A DNA stretch of 64,000 nt from Urechis unicinctus. Taxonomy: Eukaryota; Annelida; Polychaeta; Xenopneusta; Urechidae. Below are positions 1 through 13,420 of the stretch, piece by piece. The DNA lies in assembly GCA_034190875.2 (NCBI GenBank), contig CM067348.1:3359973-3423972 (forward strand), read 5' to 3'. Numbering within the stretch: position 1 is the first letter of the stretch; each line of letters starts with the position of its first letter. A program made the position numbers and the translations under genes. The notes below the pieces were generated by a model, which saw nothing but the letters and a program-made list of their open reading frames with translations, made no database searches and was not told where the DNA came from.

Positions 1-881
1 GAATTTCAGTGAAAACAGTCCATAAAATTCGATAGCAACCTTGAAACTGAGACGTTTTATCGACAGCGTCTCTTAGTTTCTTGCACATACGCAATTTCAA
101 CAAACGATGCCAGATCTAATAATTGGGTTTTTTTATATTCTTAACTAGTCTGCGTACCAGCTACGCTTCTCGCCTTAGAGTCTACGACAAGTTTCAAATT
201 TGCACCATAAACAAGCACCGTGATTTACTTGTCGGCATAAGGCTTAACAGTATGTTTACGTAATGCAGTCAGTTAAAAAGACAAGTTGAGCGTCTGGCTC
301 GCTCGCCGACGTGAAACAACAAATCGGAGCGCTGCAGAATGCGTGCCCGGCTCATAAAAATTTCTCGTCCGGTTGGACAAATTGACAGGGCAAGTCACTT
401 GTCCGACAGGACAAATCACTTGTCACAATCATAGACAATGACCCAAAAGTACCCGAGAGACACAGCTTCGGATTAGAGTATCCCATATCTGGGATGCTTG
501 TACACTTCAATGCATGTCCTTATCCCAGACGCTGGCGCACAGTATTGAATATCATTAACGAGTAAACAGGGCCCGCAGCCGGGGGCTAGCGGACCTTGAC
601 TCTTTCTTAACTACAATTAAAAGATTTAGTACAGTGGCTAGAAGTAGATCCTGGAGGTCCGACGCGTACTACGGTCCCGACGTAAAATTCAGTTGCTTTC
701 ACAACTGGATAATGCCCTGTTGAATGTACAGACATTATAACGACGGTGTCAAATTTACGTAAAGTGCCACAAAAAGCCGGTTTATGGTCCGCATCTTATT
801 TGAGCGATAGAATCGCAACATTTCCATATTTCTCAGGAACGGTTCTGTAGCGTACTAACAAGACATGGAAAAGCATGCTAC

Positions 882-1068
882 CTTGTCGACACTCCAGTGG
901 TATGTCCTCCGTGTAGTAGCGCGTCTTCTTGATGTAGGTAACCGCCGTCTTGTTGAGTGTCAATAGGACATCGTGCTGAGTGTAATCCCAGTTGAGGTCA
1001 GGTAGACAGGACACGTGGGTAGGTCCCCACACCATCAGTAGTCCCGCCACCAGTACGGATACTGACAT
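882..1068 (-). CDS. First exon of a second adhesion-GPCR-like gene (copy A), rest outside window
   Basis: The ATG at 1068 opens a reading frame with a clear secretion signal (MSVSVLVAGLL start, cleavage near the Cys at residue 21), followed by a short acidic and aromatic stretch. A donor AAG|GTAGCA at 882/881 ends the exon in phase 1, as in copy B, where that phase fits the HormR exon. If it is not spliced, the frame runs to a TAA at 796 and would make a 90-residue secreted peptide. Over the 90 codons the two copies differ by 7 amino-acid-changing and 4 silent substitutions, with no frame break. The first-exon reading is inferred from copy B; a small stand-alone secreted protein remains possible. 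Confidence 0.5.
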
Positions 1069-1143
1069 CCCGCTCTTGTAAGGCTGATCACAACCTGCCC
1101 CACACTCCAGATTGTCGCTAGTCTTTCGATATGTTCGACCATG

Positions 1144-1151
1144 TATTTATA
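1144..1151 (-). promoter_or_regulatory. TATA box of copy A signal-peptide exon
   Basis: TATAAATA on the minus strand, 76 bases upstream of the ATG at 1068. The element and its spacing are kept in copy B at 25610-25617, where one base of the intervening leader differs. Confidence 0.6.
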
Positions 1152-2388
1152 TGCTTAAGATCTGTGCAATCGTCGGTTGCGGGAGGGCGGGGGAAGCGAT
1201 GACCAGTTGAATTGGACACTTGAAGGTGTGGTCAATTGGCGTGCCCATTACTTTGCCGGTTGCCATTGACGTAACATGACACAGTAGTCAAGACAGTGCC
1301 AACTTTGATAGATGTTTCAAATCGGTGATATATCTGCGTAGATGTCAATATTTAACTTACATTAGGTATGAACGCCTAACTGTCTGACCACACCCTTCTT
1401 GCGCATGGGCTTGTCAAAAGTCGTATCAAATGCTTAATCAGAGCCATTCTTTCTTGTTTTGGATGGCTGATTCAGTTGACATTATTAATTGGTCGTCGTT
1501 ATGAGAATTATCATGATGTATGACAGCGGCTGTCACAGTTAACGTCATGACAAAGGCTTTCATAGTTAACCTCATCAACGCAACTGCCATCATCGCGAAT
1601 TCTTACAGTAATGCCACATCAAAAACACAACTTGCAAAATGTTGTGAAGGGAAATCGCTCGGGAATAAATAATAGACATAAATTGAAGATAGGTGAAGCG
1701 TTTTGTGCTTTTGTATCGACGACAAAAAGGTACAGTTCATTTATAGCTTCTTTATTAATTAAGTTTTCATTCATGAATGTCCCTCGTCTTGTTGTGTATT
1801 CAGTGGGGTTAGGAACAGTTGAAGCCAACTATTTGTTTGCTGGAACGATAATAGAAGAAATTGAGAGTAACAGGAAATATCATTGTCAATGCACAGTATT
1901 AATGATTTACCTTTCCACTTCCCTTGAAAAATTTACAGAAATCTTCCCGAAATTTAACGTTCACAGTATAACCTATCTTGACGTAGAAACTAAAAGGATG
2001 TTTCTGTTTGTATGACCTAGACCTTGTTGCAGCAAAGGTCTGCAATCCATAACGGCACTTGTCACAGATTGCAAGTTGACGTTTTCTTCGTTGAATGTCG
2101 CAGCCCTGTTTATTGCAATTGGTTAGCGCCAATGTACCACTTACTTTGGGAGACGGCAGCATGGCTTACATTAGCTGCACAAGCGTGCAACAACAACCAG
2201 AGATCCATGTGTAATATCGACGTCAAGCTAATTGAATATCGTTACTTCCTGTTAGAGAAAAATATAAACCAGAATGTATAAAGGCGCGATGGAACATAAA
2301 AAGTATGCATATATGTAGCTATTTATGTAATGTTTTCTCGTTTATATGCACGTTTGTTGTTATGCACATACAGACTACAAATGACTAT

Positions 2389-2613
<225 letters not shown>

Positions 2614-5398
2614 GTAAGCAGTTGGTGTCATGCCCTTATTGCTGAACCGACAGGTGGCAGCTCACCAGCATGGCAGACTATGCATCAGTGGTCTCTGCAG
2701 AACAGCTGGACCACGTAGCCTCGCCATTGCCGAGCTTGAACAGTGAGGCCCGCACTCAGTCGCAACACTCGCTGACATTATCTCGGCTGGTGTGAAGAAC
2801 TGTATCTTGGTGACGAAGATGATGTGGGTTAAGCAGATGGGTGTACTGGGGCTGCTTGTCCTCGTAGATCGTGTATCCCTGGTCTCAGTCCTTGCCAAGG
2901 CAGACTTAGTCTTCCTGCCTAAATGTGAAGATTGCCTCATGATAATGGAGACTGGCGAGCAGCGGTTCGATGTTGACGCCATATTGACTAATGCTATCAG
3001 AACTTTCCTGCTGTGAATTCAATCGTCGACTTATACCTAGTTGTTGCGCATGCATTAAACCAGACCAGGGGATAGTTCCCGATGGACGGGCGCTGCTACT
3101 GGCCGACCGAAGTTACTCCGCTGGGAATAGGTGGAAATGCAGCAGTTTGCAGCAGGCTGCTGGAGCACCCACAAGCTAACAGGTGATCTATTTTCTTCAT
3201 CTTCCTGGAGTAACTGGCAAATTATCAGCTAGGCTCCCTCGCCTCGACCACCTGGTACTCTCAGCCTGCTTCACTCTCCAACCAATGTTGTGCATAGTCT
3301 TTGCATAAAAGTTTTGTGGTGATGCTTGTACAGATGTCACGCTTTGGACTACTGGTTATTAAGGCAACGCAAAATGCATAATGAGAGCGCTATGAGGCCA
3401 GGTGTGTTCGGGGCTTGGGTAGTGCCACCAGGGGGCGGGGTGTTATGGTTGCAGACGAAAAGTTCACATGAGACTTTTATGGAAGCGTCGAGTCATTTGT
3501 CCTCTTTTAGCTAAAATATCGGGACCCTCGGATAGCGGAGTAAAAGTGACCCAAACCAAGCTGAATGACCATCATCATATAGCTGTGCTATGGCTCTTAC
3601 ACGACCCATTCAAAGTGGCTCTCGTATTGTTCCATGAAGCTCACTCTTATATACCACAGTGAATGTTACCATCATGTAGCTGAGTTACTATGGCATTCAT
3701 ATATCTGATTGAATGATGCTATTATATAAGCCTGTATGTAAGTCATGTTTCTAGGATGTTTGTGCGATTGGTGCCTTGACAATAGCTTGGTTGCTCTGGC
3801 ATAATGACTCGTGTGATACTGGGCCATACCACACATCACCTTGTGTTGGACCTAAGAGGATGACGTGGTGACAATCTCTGAACAGCTGTATGTGATGAAC
3901 AAACGAAACTCATTTTCATAGAAAAGCTACCTTTATAAATTTGAACAACAATGTACAGGGTAATTGATGCTGATATATTCAATAAACAATAACAACAAAC
4001 TGTTAGTCACGTATCGCATGATAAGCTGTGGTGGTGACTGAAGAGTGGACGAGGGAGGATTAAATCTAACTAATTTACTATGCAGTCAACACACTTTACT
4101 CAAATCGTTGCATGGATGTCTACGCCAAAGAGCCTGCCTTACTAATGTTTTATAATTCCTAGGTGATGTTAAAAACATTGTATGAAATGGTGATGCTGTT
4201 GGTGTGCTTTACTAGACTTCCAAAAAGCCCTCTACACAGTGACTCACCAGCGTAAAGCCCCTCATATAGATGAATGAATGTGACCCTCACATGAACGAGT
4301 GAATTTGACCATCATATAGCTGAGTAATTGTGGCCTTAATATGGCTGAGTGAATTTGACCCTCATATAGTTGAATGAATATGACCCTCATTTGGATATGT
4401 GAATAGAACACTCATATAGCAGTGTAATTCTGGTTATCATATGGCGGAATGTGACCCTTGTATGACTGAGTGAAGGTGACCTTCATTAAGCTTGATGGTT
4501 CAGATTGATGGGTCATCCCACAGAATGTTAGGTAGTGTTCCTTGCTGGTACAGCTATAAACTACCATTTGTATAATTGAATGATGTAGAACAACTCCAGG
4601 TGTCAAAGTGAGGTTGGGTGTGAGGCTAGTGTCATATGAATAGTGTCACATGCATTCTGTATGCATTGGTGACCTGAAATGTTTTACAGACTTAATTGCT
4701 GTTGATCACACGATTGCAGCACCTCAGCAGGTTTTAGATTGACCAGGACATCTTCAGAAAGATGCACAGAACAATAAGAGAGATTATTTTAGAGCTACAC
4801 AGATTGTACATTTAGTCAGTGAAGCTACAACTTTTGTAATAATCTGTCTGCGGGTGAAATGCTGAGAAAAGAAGATATAACTTACTGATAAAGCATCAGA
4901 TAAAGTTACTTAATCATGAAGCATTACATGGCAGTGTCTACAAACTTAAATAACAATTCAGCCTACACCACAATTGTGCACCAATTGTATATAATATATG
5001 ACAACTACCATAAAAGAGATACTGGGAATGATCTTTCTGTCAAATTTATCCTGATTAATACAATATATTCTGAAGTATATATACCATACCTTGGAGTCGT
5101 TTCCTTAGACTGGGGAGCTGAATATATCTTCTGAAGGCTTGGGTCTGTTTTATATCCCATTAGAAGCGGTCTGCATGTGCATTGATATATTGTATTCATA
5201 TTTCGCTATTAGTTTCTAGTTATAGCAGACTTGAAATGACTTTCAAGATATAGCACAAGCCTTTATAGACCATGCAGTAGGTAGTGCCTTTTATATGAAG
5301 GTCACTTAACTAGAATTCATTTATAAGGCAAAGAAACCTTTCTTTGGTTTATACCTTGTCACTAGTTTACAGATCACAGAGGAATGAAAAATACTCAC
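2614..5398. other. Mostly AT-rich non-coding stretch
   Basis: Short open frames occur at 2660-3180 on both strands, but none has a recognisable domain or a good pair of splice sites. Irregular copies of a short motif with catatag...tgaatgtgacc cores are scattered from about 3560 and become denser at 4255-4480. Confidence 0.5.
4255..4480. repeat. Degenerate tandem repeat of about 30-33 bp
   Basis: Successive units share cores such as ctcatatag...gagtgaatttgacc, with many substitutions and uneven spacing. This is an old decayed minisatellite. Confidence 0.6.
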
Positions 5399-5563
5399 TT
5401 TTATCTTTGATGCATGTTCTGTTCGAGACATCCTGATCTGACTCCGAGTCACTAGAAATCAAGTTGTTTTTGTTGGCATTTTTAAGTCTGGGGTCTACAG
5501 GGCTTGTTGTTCTAGGCAGACGTGTGGCATAACTGGTACTTGCTTGGGCTGCTGGTTCAGTAT
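5399..5563 (-). CDS. Internal exon of an unrecognised gene (Ser/Thr/Asn-rich)
   Basis: Minus-strand segment of 165 bases with a good acceptor (tttatttattag| before 5563) and a strong donor (AAAA|GTGAGT after 5399). It is open throughout in one frame and symmetrical, phase 1 to phase 1. The 55 residues are hydrophilic and low in complexity, with motifs such as RLPRTTSPVDPR and ISSDSESDQD, as in a disordered linker of a nuclear or cytoplasmic protein. No domain is recognised. It probably belongs to the same gene as 6247-6314, but the exon between them was not settled. A candidate acceptor at 5959 opens a phase 1 frame whose donor is unclear. Confidence 0.4.
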
Positions 5564-6246
5564 CTAATAAATAAAGTCATGCATTTTACAATATGCATTG
5601 CAAAATTAATATAATTGACACATTACAGACTATGCATTAATTCAGATGTGAACAATGAGGAACAATGTTTGTATCACTGCATATTTCTGCCATTGCTTCA
5701 CATTTGTTCATGATTATGTGACCTGCATATTGTGCAGTTTTCAGAACCATTTAATTGATCATTTGATGAAAATCGGACCATGTTCCAAAAATGTCGGTAT
5801 GGCTGTGGTACAAAATTGAAAAATACTTCATCATATAATGTCTCTCGATACAAGCAAACAAACCGACTGTGTCAAGACAATCCATTTGTGCCAAGTACAC
5901 ACCCACTTTAGTTATGGTCAATTCAGGCAGTGGTCTCTGATAGGTTCCCAAGCTCACATCTGACATAGATATCTATATTAATGAAGTATATATGGGTAGA
6001 TTAGTGGACATATACATATCTGGTTGGTTCAGAATAGAATTTCTTCCATATTCACAGTACATGGGCCCAAACTTTAACAGAGCTCTATATATATGATAAT
6101 GCATTTCAGTTTGCATCTTTATTAGAGAACTGAATTTGAATGTAAGCTTGGAGAGCAAGGCAGTTAGAAGATAGAGAAACCCAGTATACAGATGCTGGCT
6201 ATTTATTTTCACAATATAACACTTCATTAAATGTTTCCAAACTTAC

Positions 6247-6314
6247 TTTTAGGATACCTGCAAAGGTCAGATCAAATAATTCAATGCCAGGCAACTTATG
6301 TGAGGCCACATCAG
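6247..6314 (-). CDS. Short putative exon of the same unrecognised gene
   Basis: 68 bases on the minus strand between an acceptor at 6316/6315 (gaacag|) and a strong donor AAAA|GTAAGT at 6247/6246. It reads 22 codons in phase 1 to phase 0 and includes PGIELFDLTFAG. The acceptor has a weak pyrimidine tract, and an alternative AG ten bases upstream would bring in a stop. Support is the donor, the open frame and the nearby exon on the same strand. Confidence 0.3.
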
Positions 6315-8039
6315 CTGTTCAGCTGAAAACATTCAATATTAGCTACTGTCAAATTACATAATAATCATAGTCATGGTTTTTATAGCACAGATGCTCAATT
6401 ATAATACAATTTAATAGTTATGCAGTTCAGAGGCTGTTTATCTAATGGCTGGTGTTATTTGTATTAGGTGACCCTGTGGTGATATCTGTATTTGCACCAT
6501 CAACTTATTCCCTCTTTTGATAGACCATCACATTGGCCATTGCCTGGATAGGCAACAGCCCAATATGCATGTGAAGTTGTGACTTCAAATTGTAATTGAT
6601 ATTTGGTCATGACATCAGACAACTCTTTACAATTTAGATCCAACATCAGAAATAGGACTACCCCCAAGTACTGTTATAATTGCAATCTGGGGACCCTTTG
6701 ACATTTGAGGTCTATCATATTAAGATAATTGGCAATAGTTAAGTTTATGAAACACCAAGTGACAGTAGATAAGTAGCAATGCAAGAAGGCCGCTATCGCA
6801 AGGGGTGAAAATAGGTCACATGCAGAAGCACAATTTTCTAGCGAGTGTGTGCGTTTAATGAAATTTAGCATCTAGATGAAATTTTAAAATTATAATATAA
6901 TAAATCTTCAAATAATGCATAGGAGCTTTCCTTTCTTTGATACTCCACACAGTCTTTGAGATATTACTGATCAAAGTTGATCAACGGGTCGGTAATGTTG
7001 CCTCTGTAGTAATGGCTGCGGCACGAAAATCACCTTGGCTTTCCCCGAGATCACGCAAGGGTTAATGTATTCACCGCGACATGAAATTTGGCAGACTATT
7101 AGAGGACGTGTTACAGAACACCATAGTGAAAGCGGCATTGTTGTATGTTAAGGGGTATTCCAGTTACAAACGGAAGAATTTTGTCCTAATCCCAGCGCAA
7201 CTACCAGATAATTTTTTCGCGAGCCAACCTCTCAGGCCTAAAATATAACATCTTATCTTTCTAATAATGGCGATGACATCAAACAGAACCGTCAATTAAC
7301 ACCTCTGAATTGACAGTTAAAGATGGTAATATTCCGTCGTTAGGTATATGTTTGGTAGGTATGTGGCAATATCCCAGCGATAAGCGTGGGCCGCTGTCTC
7401 CAGGCCCCAGCTTGGGTCTCTCGCTTATCCCGCGCAGGGTGTTCACCGATATCCTGGCCTCTGATTGGCTGTTGTTAACGTCACGTCATTATGGAGATAG
7501 CGAGATTTGTAAATTTTCGTTAAGTTCCACGCTTCAAAACCTACTTTCTCATGCATAGACATCATCCTAAAGTTTATATACGTTTAAAACAACATTTCAT
7601 CTAAAAACTGGCGAGGTTTCGTCAATATTGGTGACAGGAAACTTGAGTTACACTTGTAGGAACGTTCCCTTGTACATCCATCAATGCGTCATGGTGGGGG
7701 TGTCAGATGAACGTCGCAAAAAGCAGCCGCGCTTGTGTCACAATTTTAATTGTATATTTTCCCAACTCGATAAAAAACGATAGTTACAGTTTACTCCCAT
7801 TCATGTATGATACATCAATCGTATCAAATATAAATGACCGTTGATGCGTTTTGTCAGAAGCGGATAATTTAAACCTACGGACGTTATAGTCGTCTACCGT
7901 AGCGGACAACATCAAAAGCGAAATTCGTCACGTCGCACGCAATGCGCCATGGCGCACTAAGTACCTCAGAGCTTGTGGGGTCCAGACTACCCCTGATGCT
8001 TTAAGCCGGTATTGGACGAAATGCGCGTAATAGGTAATT
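6315..8039. other. No gene seen
   Basis: AT-rich with short chance ORFs. A GC-richer patch at about 7330-7500 has a short open frame on the plus strand but no domain. Confidence 0.5.
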
Positions 8040-9840
8040 TCACTCATGGATAATAGTCCAAACAGCAATGGTTTTAATATATGCTCTTTGAATTTTATAC
8101 CGAAAGTCTCTTTCTAAGCATGTGTCACATATAGATATACCTCACAGACGCGTTTGTGGCATTACGATTAATGATTCTTCTTTGGGGAGTGTGCTATTGA
8201 TTTGCGTATATATGCCTTGTGATAATTATTCAAGAAACAAAGTAACAAACGAATATGAGGAGGTTATTAATGTAATTGAGTCTGTTGTCAATTCAATTAG
8301 CTGTACCTCGGTTGTAATTTGCGGTGATTTAAACACATCGTTTGAAAGAACCAATGCACAGACTCGCTGTTTGAATGACTTTATGGAGAGAAATTGTTTG
8401 AGGGTTTCTTGGAACAGTAAAAACTCCTCAAAAGATTGTACATATACTAATTTTGCTTTAAATCAGATGTCTTGTATCGACCATTTTCTAGTTAGTGATA
8501 ATGTTTTCAGTAAGTTGCTATGCAGTAATGTTATTCGTGACCCAACAAACCCGTCAAATCATAATGCTATATTCATCACAATAGATGTAAATATGGACAA
8601 CGTTATGTCTACAGATAGTCAGGGATTCTTGCGAGATGATCGGCTCTCGTGGAGTCAGGCAAAAGAGGTAGATGTTAATCGGTACAAGAGTGAATTGGAT
8701 ATTTTGCTTGATGGTGTGTTTGTATCGCATGCTGTATTTCAATGCACCGATAAGCGGTGCCGTGATAGCAATCACAAAACCGCTATTGATGCATTTTGTA
8801 AATCAATTGTTGGCTGTTGTACTCAAGCTAGTAAAGAAACTATTCCGTCAAAGAAGCCTGTTTCAAGGAAAATTGCGGGATGGTTAGAGATTGTAAAACC
8901 AGAGAAAGAGCGATCACTTTTCTGGCATTTGATTTGGATCGAGTGTGGCAAACCTAACAAAGGCACTGTGTATGACATAATGAAGCAGTCACGTCATAAA
9001 TATCATTATGCCGTACGCGCAGCCAAAAAAAATGAGTTCGATATAAAGAAGGCAAAACTGGCTGAAAACGAATGTAATGATACAGACTTTTGGCGTGAAC
9101 TAAAAAAGATCAATCCAAACTGTAAGAGTGTACCTACTGTGGTAGATAATGCAAGTGGCCCAGTGCCTATTGCAAACCTTTTTCTTGATAAATACTCGGC
9201 GTTATTAAATATTCAAACGATAATGAAATGCGTGATGTGATGAAAGCGGTTAATGCTGGTATTAGTTATGACAGTGCAAGATATGATGTTATTACATCAT
9301 CTGTTTTATCTGAATGTATAGTTGAATCAAAAGCGATGGCAATCGTGAGCTTTATTCTGACCATATGATTAACGGGACGCCCAAACTTGCTGGTCTCTTA
9401 TGTAAACTATTCAATGCTATGATTTCACATGGCCATACAAAAATGATTGTCCAAATGAATCACAGTGACAATGCAGTAGTTAAGAATGTGATCAAACATG
9501 CTTGTTCTAATGCCCTTTCACCTTTGGGTCGCAATATTGCTTACCTTAGACACATATACAACATTAATGTACAATATCACACAAATTATCAAGAAAGAGT
9601 CGTTAACAGATGAACAGAATGCTTTGGTCTGTATCTTAAATACATTGTTTTGTGTTAAAAACAATGAAATTATGATTGATGAATTTGACGATGAAATAAT
9701 TTATTTGATGATACAAGATATTTTAGTATCGTAACAGTTTTATCTCTTTTTCCGTTGAATGTAGCACTATAGTTTAAATTTATGTATCACAATTATTGTT
9801 TATGCAGGTACCTTGAGTACGAAATAAACATATAAACATA
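8040..9840 (+). mobile_element. CR1/L2-like non-LTR retrotransposon, 5'-truncated and internally deleted
   Basis: An open frame from 8122 (no ATG at its start) to 9240 encodes the C-terminal half of an APE-type endonuclease: YMPCD, then GDLNTSF, then CIDHFLVSD, then a SNHNAI motif where active enzymes have SDH. A linker region follows. After the stop at 9238-9240 the frame resumes near 9365 with the conserved pre-RT segment (LINGTPKLAGLLCKLFNAM). It then jumps near 9460 directly to the C-terminal tail (LSPLGRNIAYLRHIYNINV), so essentially the whole reverse transcriptase is missing. A further frame change near 9590 precedes the final codons, ending at 9734. The 3' end is AT-rich, with ataaacatataaacataat near 9820-9840. 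It is a dead copy. The clade is judged from motif style only. Confidence 0.85.
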
Positions 9841-11979
9841 ATAGCTATCACCAGAACTGACAAAAATTGAAAATTCAAACACTAATAAAATCATTACCGC
9901 TTACCCGATTTTCAAAATTCAAATGGCTTTTTGATCCTCTTGCTGGGCTCTAGATTCCTATATTACAATAAGTTGAATTTGGTGTGATAAAAAAATTTCA
10001 TCTTGCATTGCTAAGTTAAGCAGCGACTGATATGTGTTGATAAGTTCATAAAACCTACCATGCAAATCATGCAGGCCAGTTAAAACCATCAATGGTGCTG
10101 CAACATTAGTCTCTTCAATCAAAACTTGCCAAACGGCGCAGTACCATACACATTATGGTTATGTCTGACCATATAACACCATATCTATCTTCATGGCTGA
10201 AGGGCATCCATTAATTGTTAAAATTGTTAAGTTGATGTTTCATAGTCAAGTTCTATTTACATTTACATATCACCGGACAGTCATAACTATAATAGCCAAA
10301 CAAGTTTGTCAAACAACAAGTCTGTTAACAGAACCATCCAACAGTATTGAAACGAAAGCAGCTAACGCCGAAATTGTGGATCAGCTGATCGCGCTCGTTC
10401 CGTCGAAGGAATTGGGTCATGGATATAAATTCGGTCTGGGTAGGGGTAAAACGCGTATTAGGTAATACACAGCACGCATTAATAGAGATAGTATATTATT
10501 TTACCGACACAGCTTCTTTTCCGTCCATGTCAGAATGTATTTGTGGGGGAAATCCGGGGGGAAATCGTATTTAACAACAAACTTCCATGCTTTCCGCGAA
10601 GTCACGAAGTTGGCGGCCTAATGTAGAGTTATTGTTTACGAGTTTCGTAATTTATGAAATGTCATTATTAGCCGAAATACTGTAACAATCGTATCATTCT
10701 TAACCAGGGCTATCATAAAATAAGTTAAATTGAATTTTAATGATCATTATTTGTCAGATTGGCGATCTTCGGCGTCATGGCAACGATCCGCGTCCTTGGG
10801 AGATTTCATATTGCGACTTTGTCAAAGGTTGGCGAGTCTGAGTAGGTCACGTTTTTTTAAGTTAGTCGATGTGGAATTAACCTGATTTACAAAATCAATT
10901 GGACTGTTGTAGTCATTTGCACGATTCACAGCCATTTGGCGTGTGTGACAGAAACAGTTGCCATATTTAAAATACTTTAATTTTTTTTTATATCATCCCG
11001 CTGAATCTATCAACCCTGCTTATTGGAACATCCCAATGAACTATTTGACCTGCATTGTTTGGGAAACTCACCTCTTCTCTCCATCCCGTATCTTTTAACA
11101 TATACAACAATTTTGCACGTACACACTAAGTAACTATTCCAAAACAAATGTGGAAAAGAATACAATAAAGTTTTCTCGGAACAGTTACCACGGTGTAGGA
11201 TGATGGTCGCCCGATGGGAATGGACAGAAGAGCATTCTCGCGTTGGAGTAGGATGCGTCAGGGGTTTAGGAACATACAGCGCTACAGTTAACCGGGTCAC
11301 GAGTATACGGAGGTGTCTGGGGGTATATGAATCGTCTGGAGGTCTTAGCGGACTGGATGGGCGCATAGGCGCTCGTGTAATTCAGAGCGCGAGAGCAGCT
11401 TTTGAGTGGGGGACAGCAAAATTACGCAGCTGGTGGTTATGTGATATCAATGGCTATAAGTGAGTGGCTGTTTCCCAATATATTACCATTTAGAGGGGTT
11501 ATGAATAAGTGTGCAAACATTCGTCGATTTCAAGAAATCAATAATACTATCACTTATGCTTCCCAATGTTATGGTAGGTTGGGGATAAGAGTTACTTTTG
11601 AATCAACATGGCACTTTTAGCAGTAAATTAACACATATCACATTTAATACCATATATGGTGCATCCATGACTAATCGGTAACTGATACAGAAATGATCAA
11701 GAATATGCATAGTGATAATTCCATATACATCTATATCAGGGTAAAATGATATGCTGAAATGAAAATGCAACATATCAATTGTTATTAAATAGCTCAGTTT
11801 ACATGGACTTGTTATGTTCCAACCTTTCTGCTTAAACAATTTACTTGCTCTAGCATGCTATCTACAGTGACTTCAAAGGCCAATGAACATCATTCTCTGT
11901 ATATAGGATTTATAACATTATACATCAAAGACTTAAAAATTATTGATGATAAGTAATATCATATTTAGTAGACATGGTA
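9841..11979. other. No gene seen
   Basis: AT-rich intergenic sequence. ORFs of about 90-118 codons at 10193-10465 and 11010-11463 overlap on opposite strands, show no domain and lack supporting splice sites. Confidence 0.5.
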
Positions 11980-12310
11980 ATTGCATAAAAAAAACAATAA
12001 TGAATCAGCAGCTACTTCCAAGGCTGATTTTTGAGCTTAAATTGTCATATCTCGTTGTACATATCTAAGGGGGTGTTTTTTCACATAAGGTTTTTACAGC
12101 GACAGCTTTAGCAAAATCTGAACTAGTTATTGCATATTACAACATGTAATGCATAAAAAAAACAATAATGAATCAGCAGCTTTCCAATATCTCCTTTGAG
12201 CTTAAATTGTCATATCTCGTTGTACATATCTAAGGGGGTGTTTTTTCACATAAGGTTTTTACAGCGACAGCTTTAGCAAAATCTGAACTAGTTATTGCAT
12301 ATTATGACAA
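11980..12310. repeat. Two-copy tandem duplication, period about 168 bp
   Basis: The block starting gcataaaaaaaacaataatg near 11984 and running through cagcgacagctttagc recurs 168 bases later almost unchanged. The copies differ mainly in a short stretch after atcagcagct. Confidence 0.85.
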
Positions 12311-12834
12311 ATTTTCATGGCAATATCTCCTCAGGTGTTTTTTTGTATAGATTTTCTGAATGTTCGGGATCCAAAATTGCTATGTATTGAATTCCGGATA
12401 TCTGACATTCATAGGGTGGTTATTGAGTAAGTTAAGTATATGTGTGGATGGGAATATACTTTTAGGACCTATTAATGGAATTGAAAACCTTCCATAAGTT
12501 TTTTGTGATGTTGTAAGTCGTCTACTGTTCAAAAATCCACTTATAAAACAAAATAATCATTAAAATTAGCGCTGATAAATTTTTATGAGGCTCTCACTCC
12601 AAGAGGTCTTTGTGTGCTAAATAAGGCTCCAAACAGTGGGCTGGGGCGCTTGAGAAAAACTGTTGGTTTGATGTTTACATTTGAGCAAAAGATTGCAAAC
12701 TTTGAAGTGGTTTAGATAAAACATTCCAAAACATTAGATGTTTAAACTTTAGACAAAATTAGAAGAAATTCATTTACATTTACAGTCCGACCATTATTAA
12801 CGGAGTTATTCGAGATACTAGTTTTTCACTTATT

Positions 12835-13312
12835 CGATGACCTTGACATTAGTTTCAGATCAAGTTAAAAAAAACCCTCTCCGTTTCGCGCATTATTGAC
12901 GCCTAACTATTGAAGAAAAAGATTGCGACCTGTATCGTGGATCATAAACTTATTTACATACATACATACATACATACATTATGACAAACGCGACTAACCA
13001 ACAGAACTTGGCGAAGCGACTCCACATAGCTATAATAAAGTACCTCAAACATTGACCAGATACCATTTATATGTCAGATTGAGTATACTACACAATATAT
13101 CCAATCTATGGAACCAGTGTTGTCATATACATTTTACATATTCGATGACATTGACATTAGTTTCAGATCAAGGTAAAAAAACCCTCTCCGTTTCATACAT
13201 TATTGACGCCTAACGATTGAAGAAAAAGATACACCTGTATCGTGGGGATCATACATAATACATATATTGACATATACAGACAACATTGCGACATACATCA
13301 TGGATCATAAAC

Positions 13313-13352
<40 letters not shown>

Positions 13353-13420
13353 GACATCAACACACAACTAACCAACAGAACTTGGCGAAGCGACTCCACA
13401 TAGCTATAATAAAGTACATA
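12835..13420. repeat. Duplicated block with (CATA)n tracts
   Basis: Sequence at about 12837-13045 (gacattagtttcagatcaag ... cgaagcgactccacatagc) recurs at about 13139-13420 with a longer (CATA)n tract at 13318-13350 in place of the one at 12958-12980. Neither copy has a coding frame. Confidence 0.8.

Larger units (their letters stand above)
1..2130. repeat. Segmental duplication, copy A (truncated by window start)
   Basis: Near-identical in the same orientation to 24500-26550. The match is open at position 1, so the left boundary lies outside the window. It ends near 2130, just after the shared tract reading cagccctgtttatt. Copy A has an insertion of about 50 bp near 2000-2050 relative to copy B, plus scattered substitutions and small indels. 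The unit carries a TATA box and a signal-peptide exon on the minus strand and about 1 kb of upstream sequence. No terminal inverted repeats or target-site duplications were seen, so tandem gene duplication is preferred over a transposon. Confidence 0.9.

Noticed and set aside
5751-5959. 71-codon frame on the minus strand between two exon candidates
   Set aside because: Acceptor at 5960 is good, but no convincing phase-matching donor was found and the frame ends in a stop; left as unproven.
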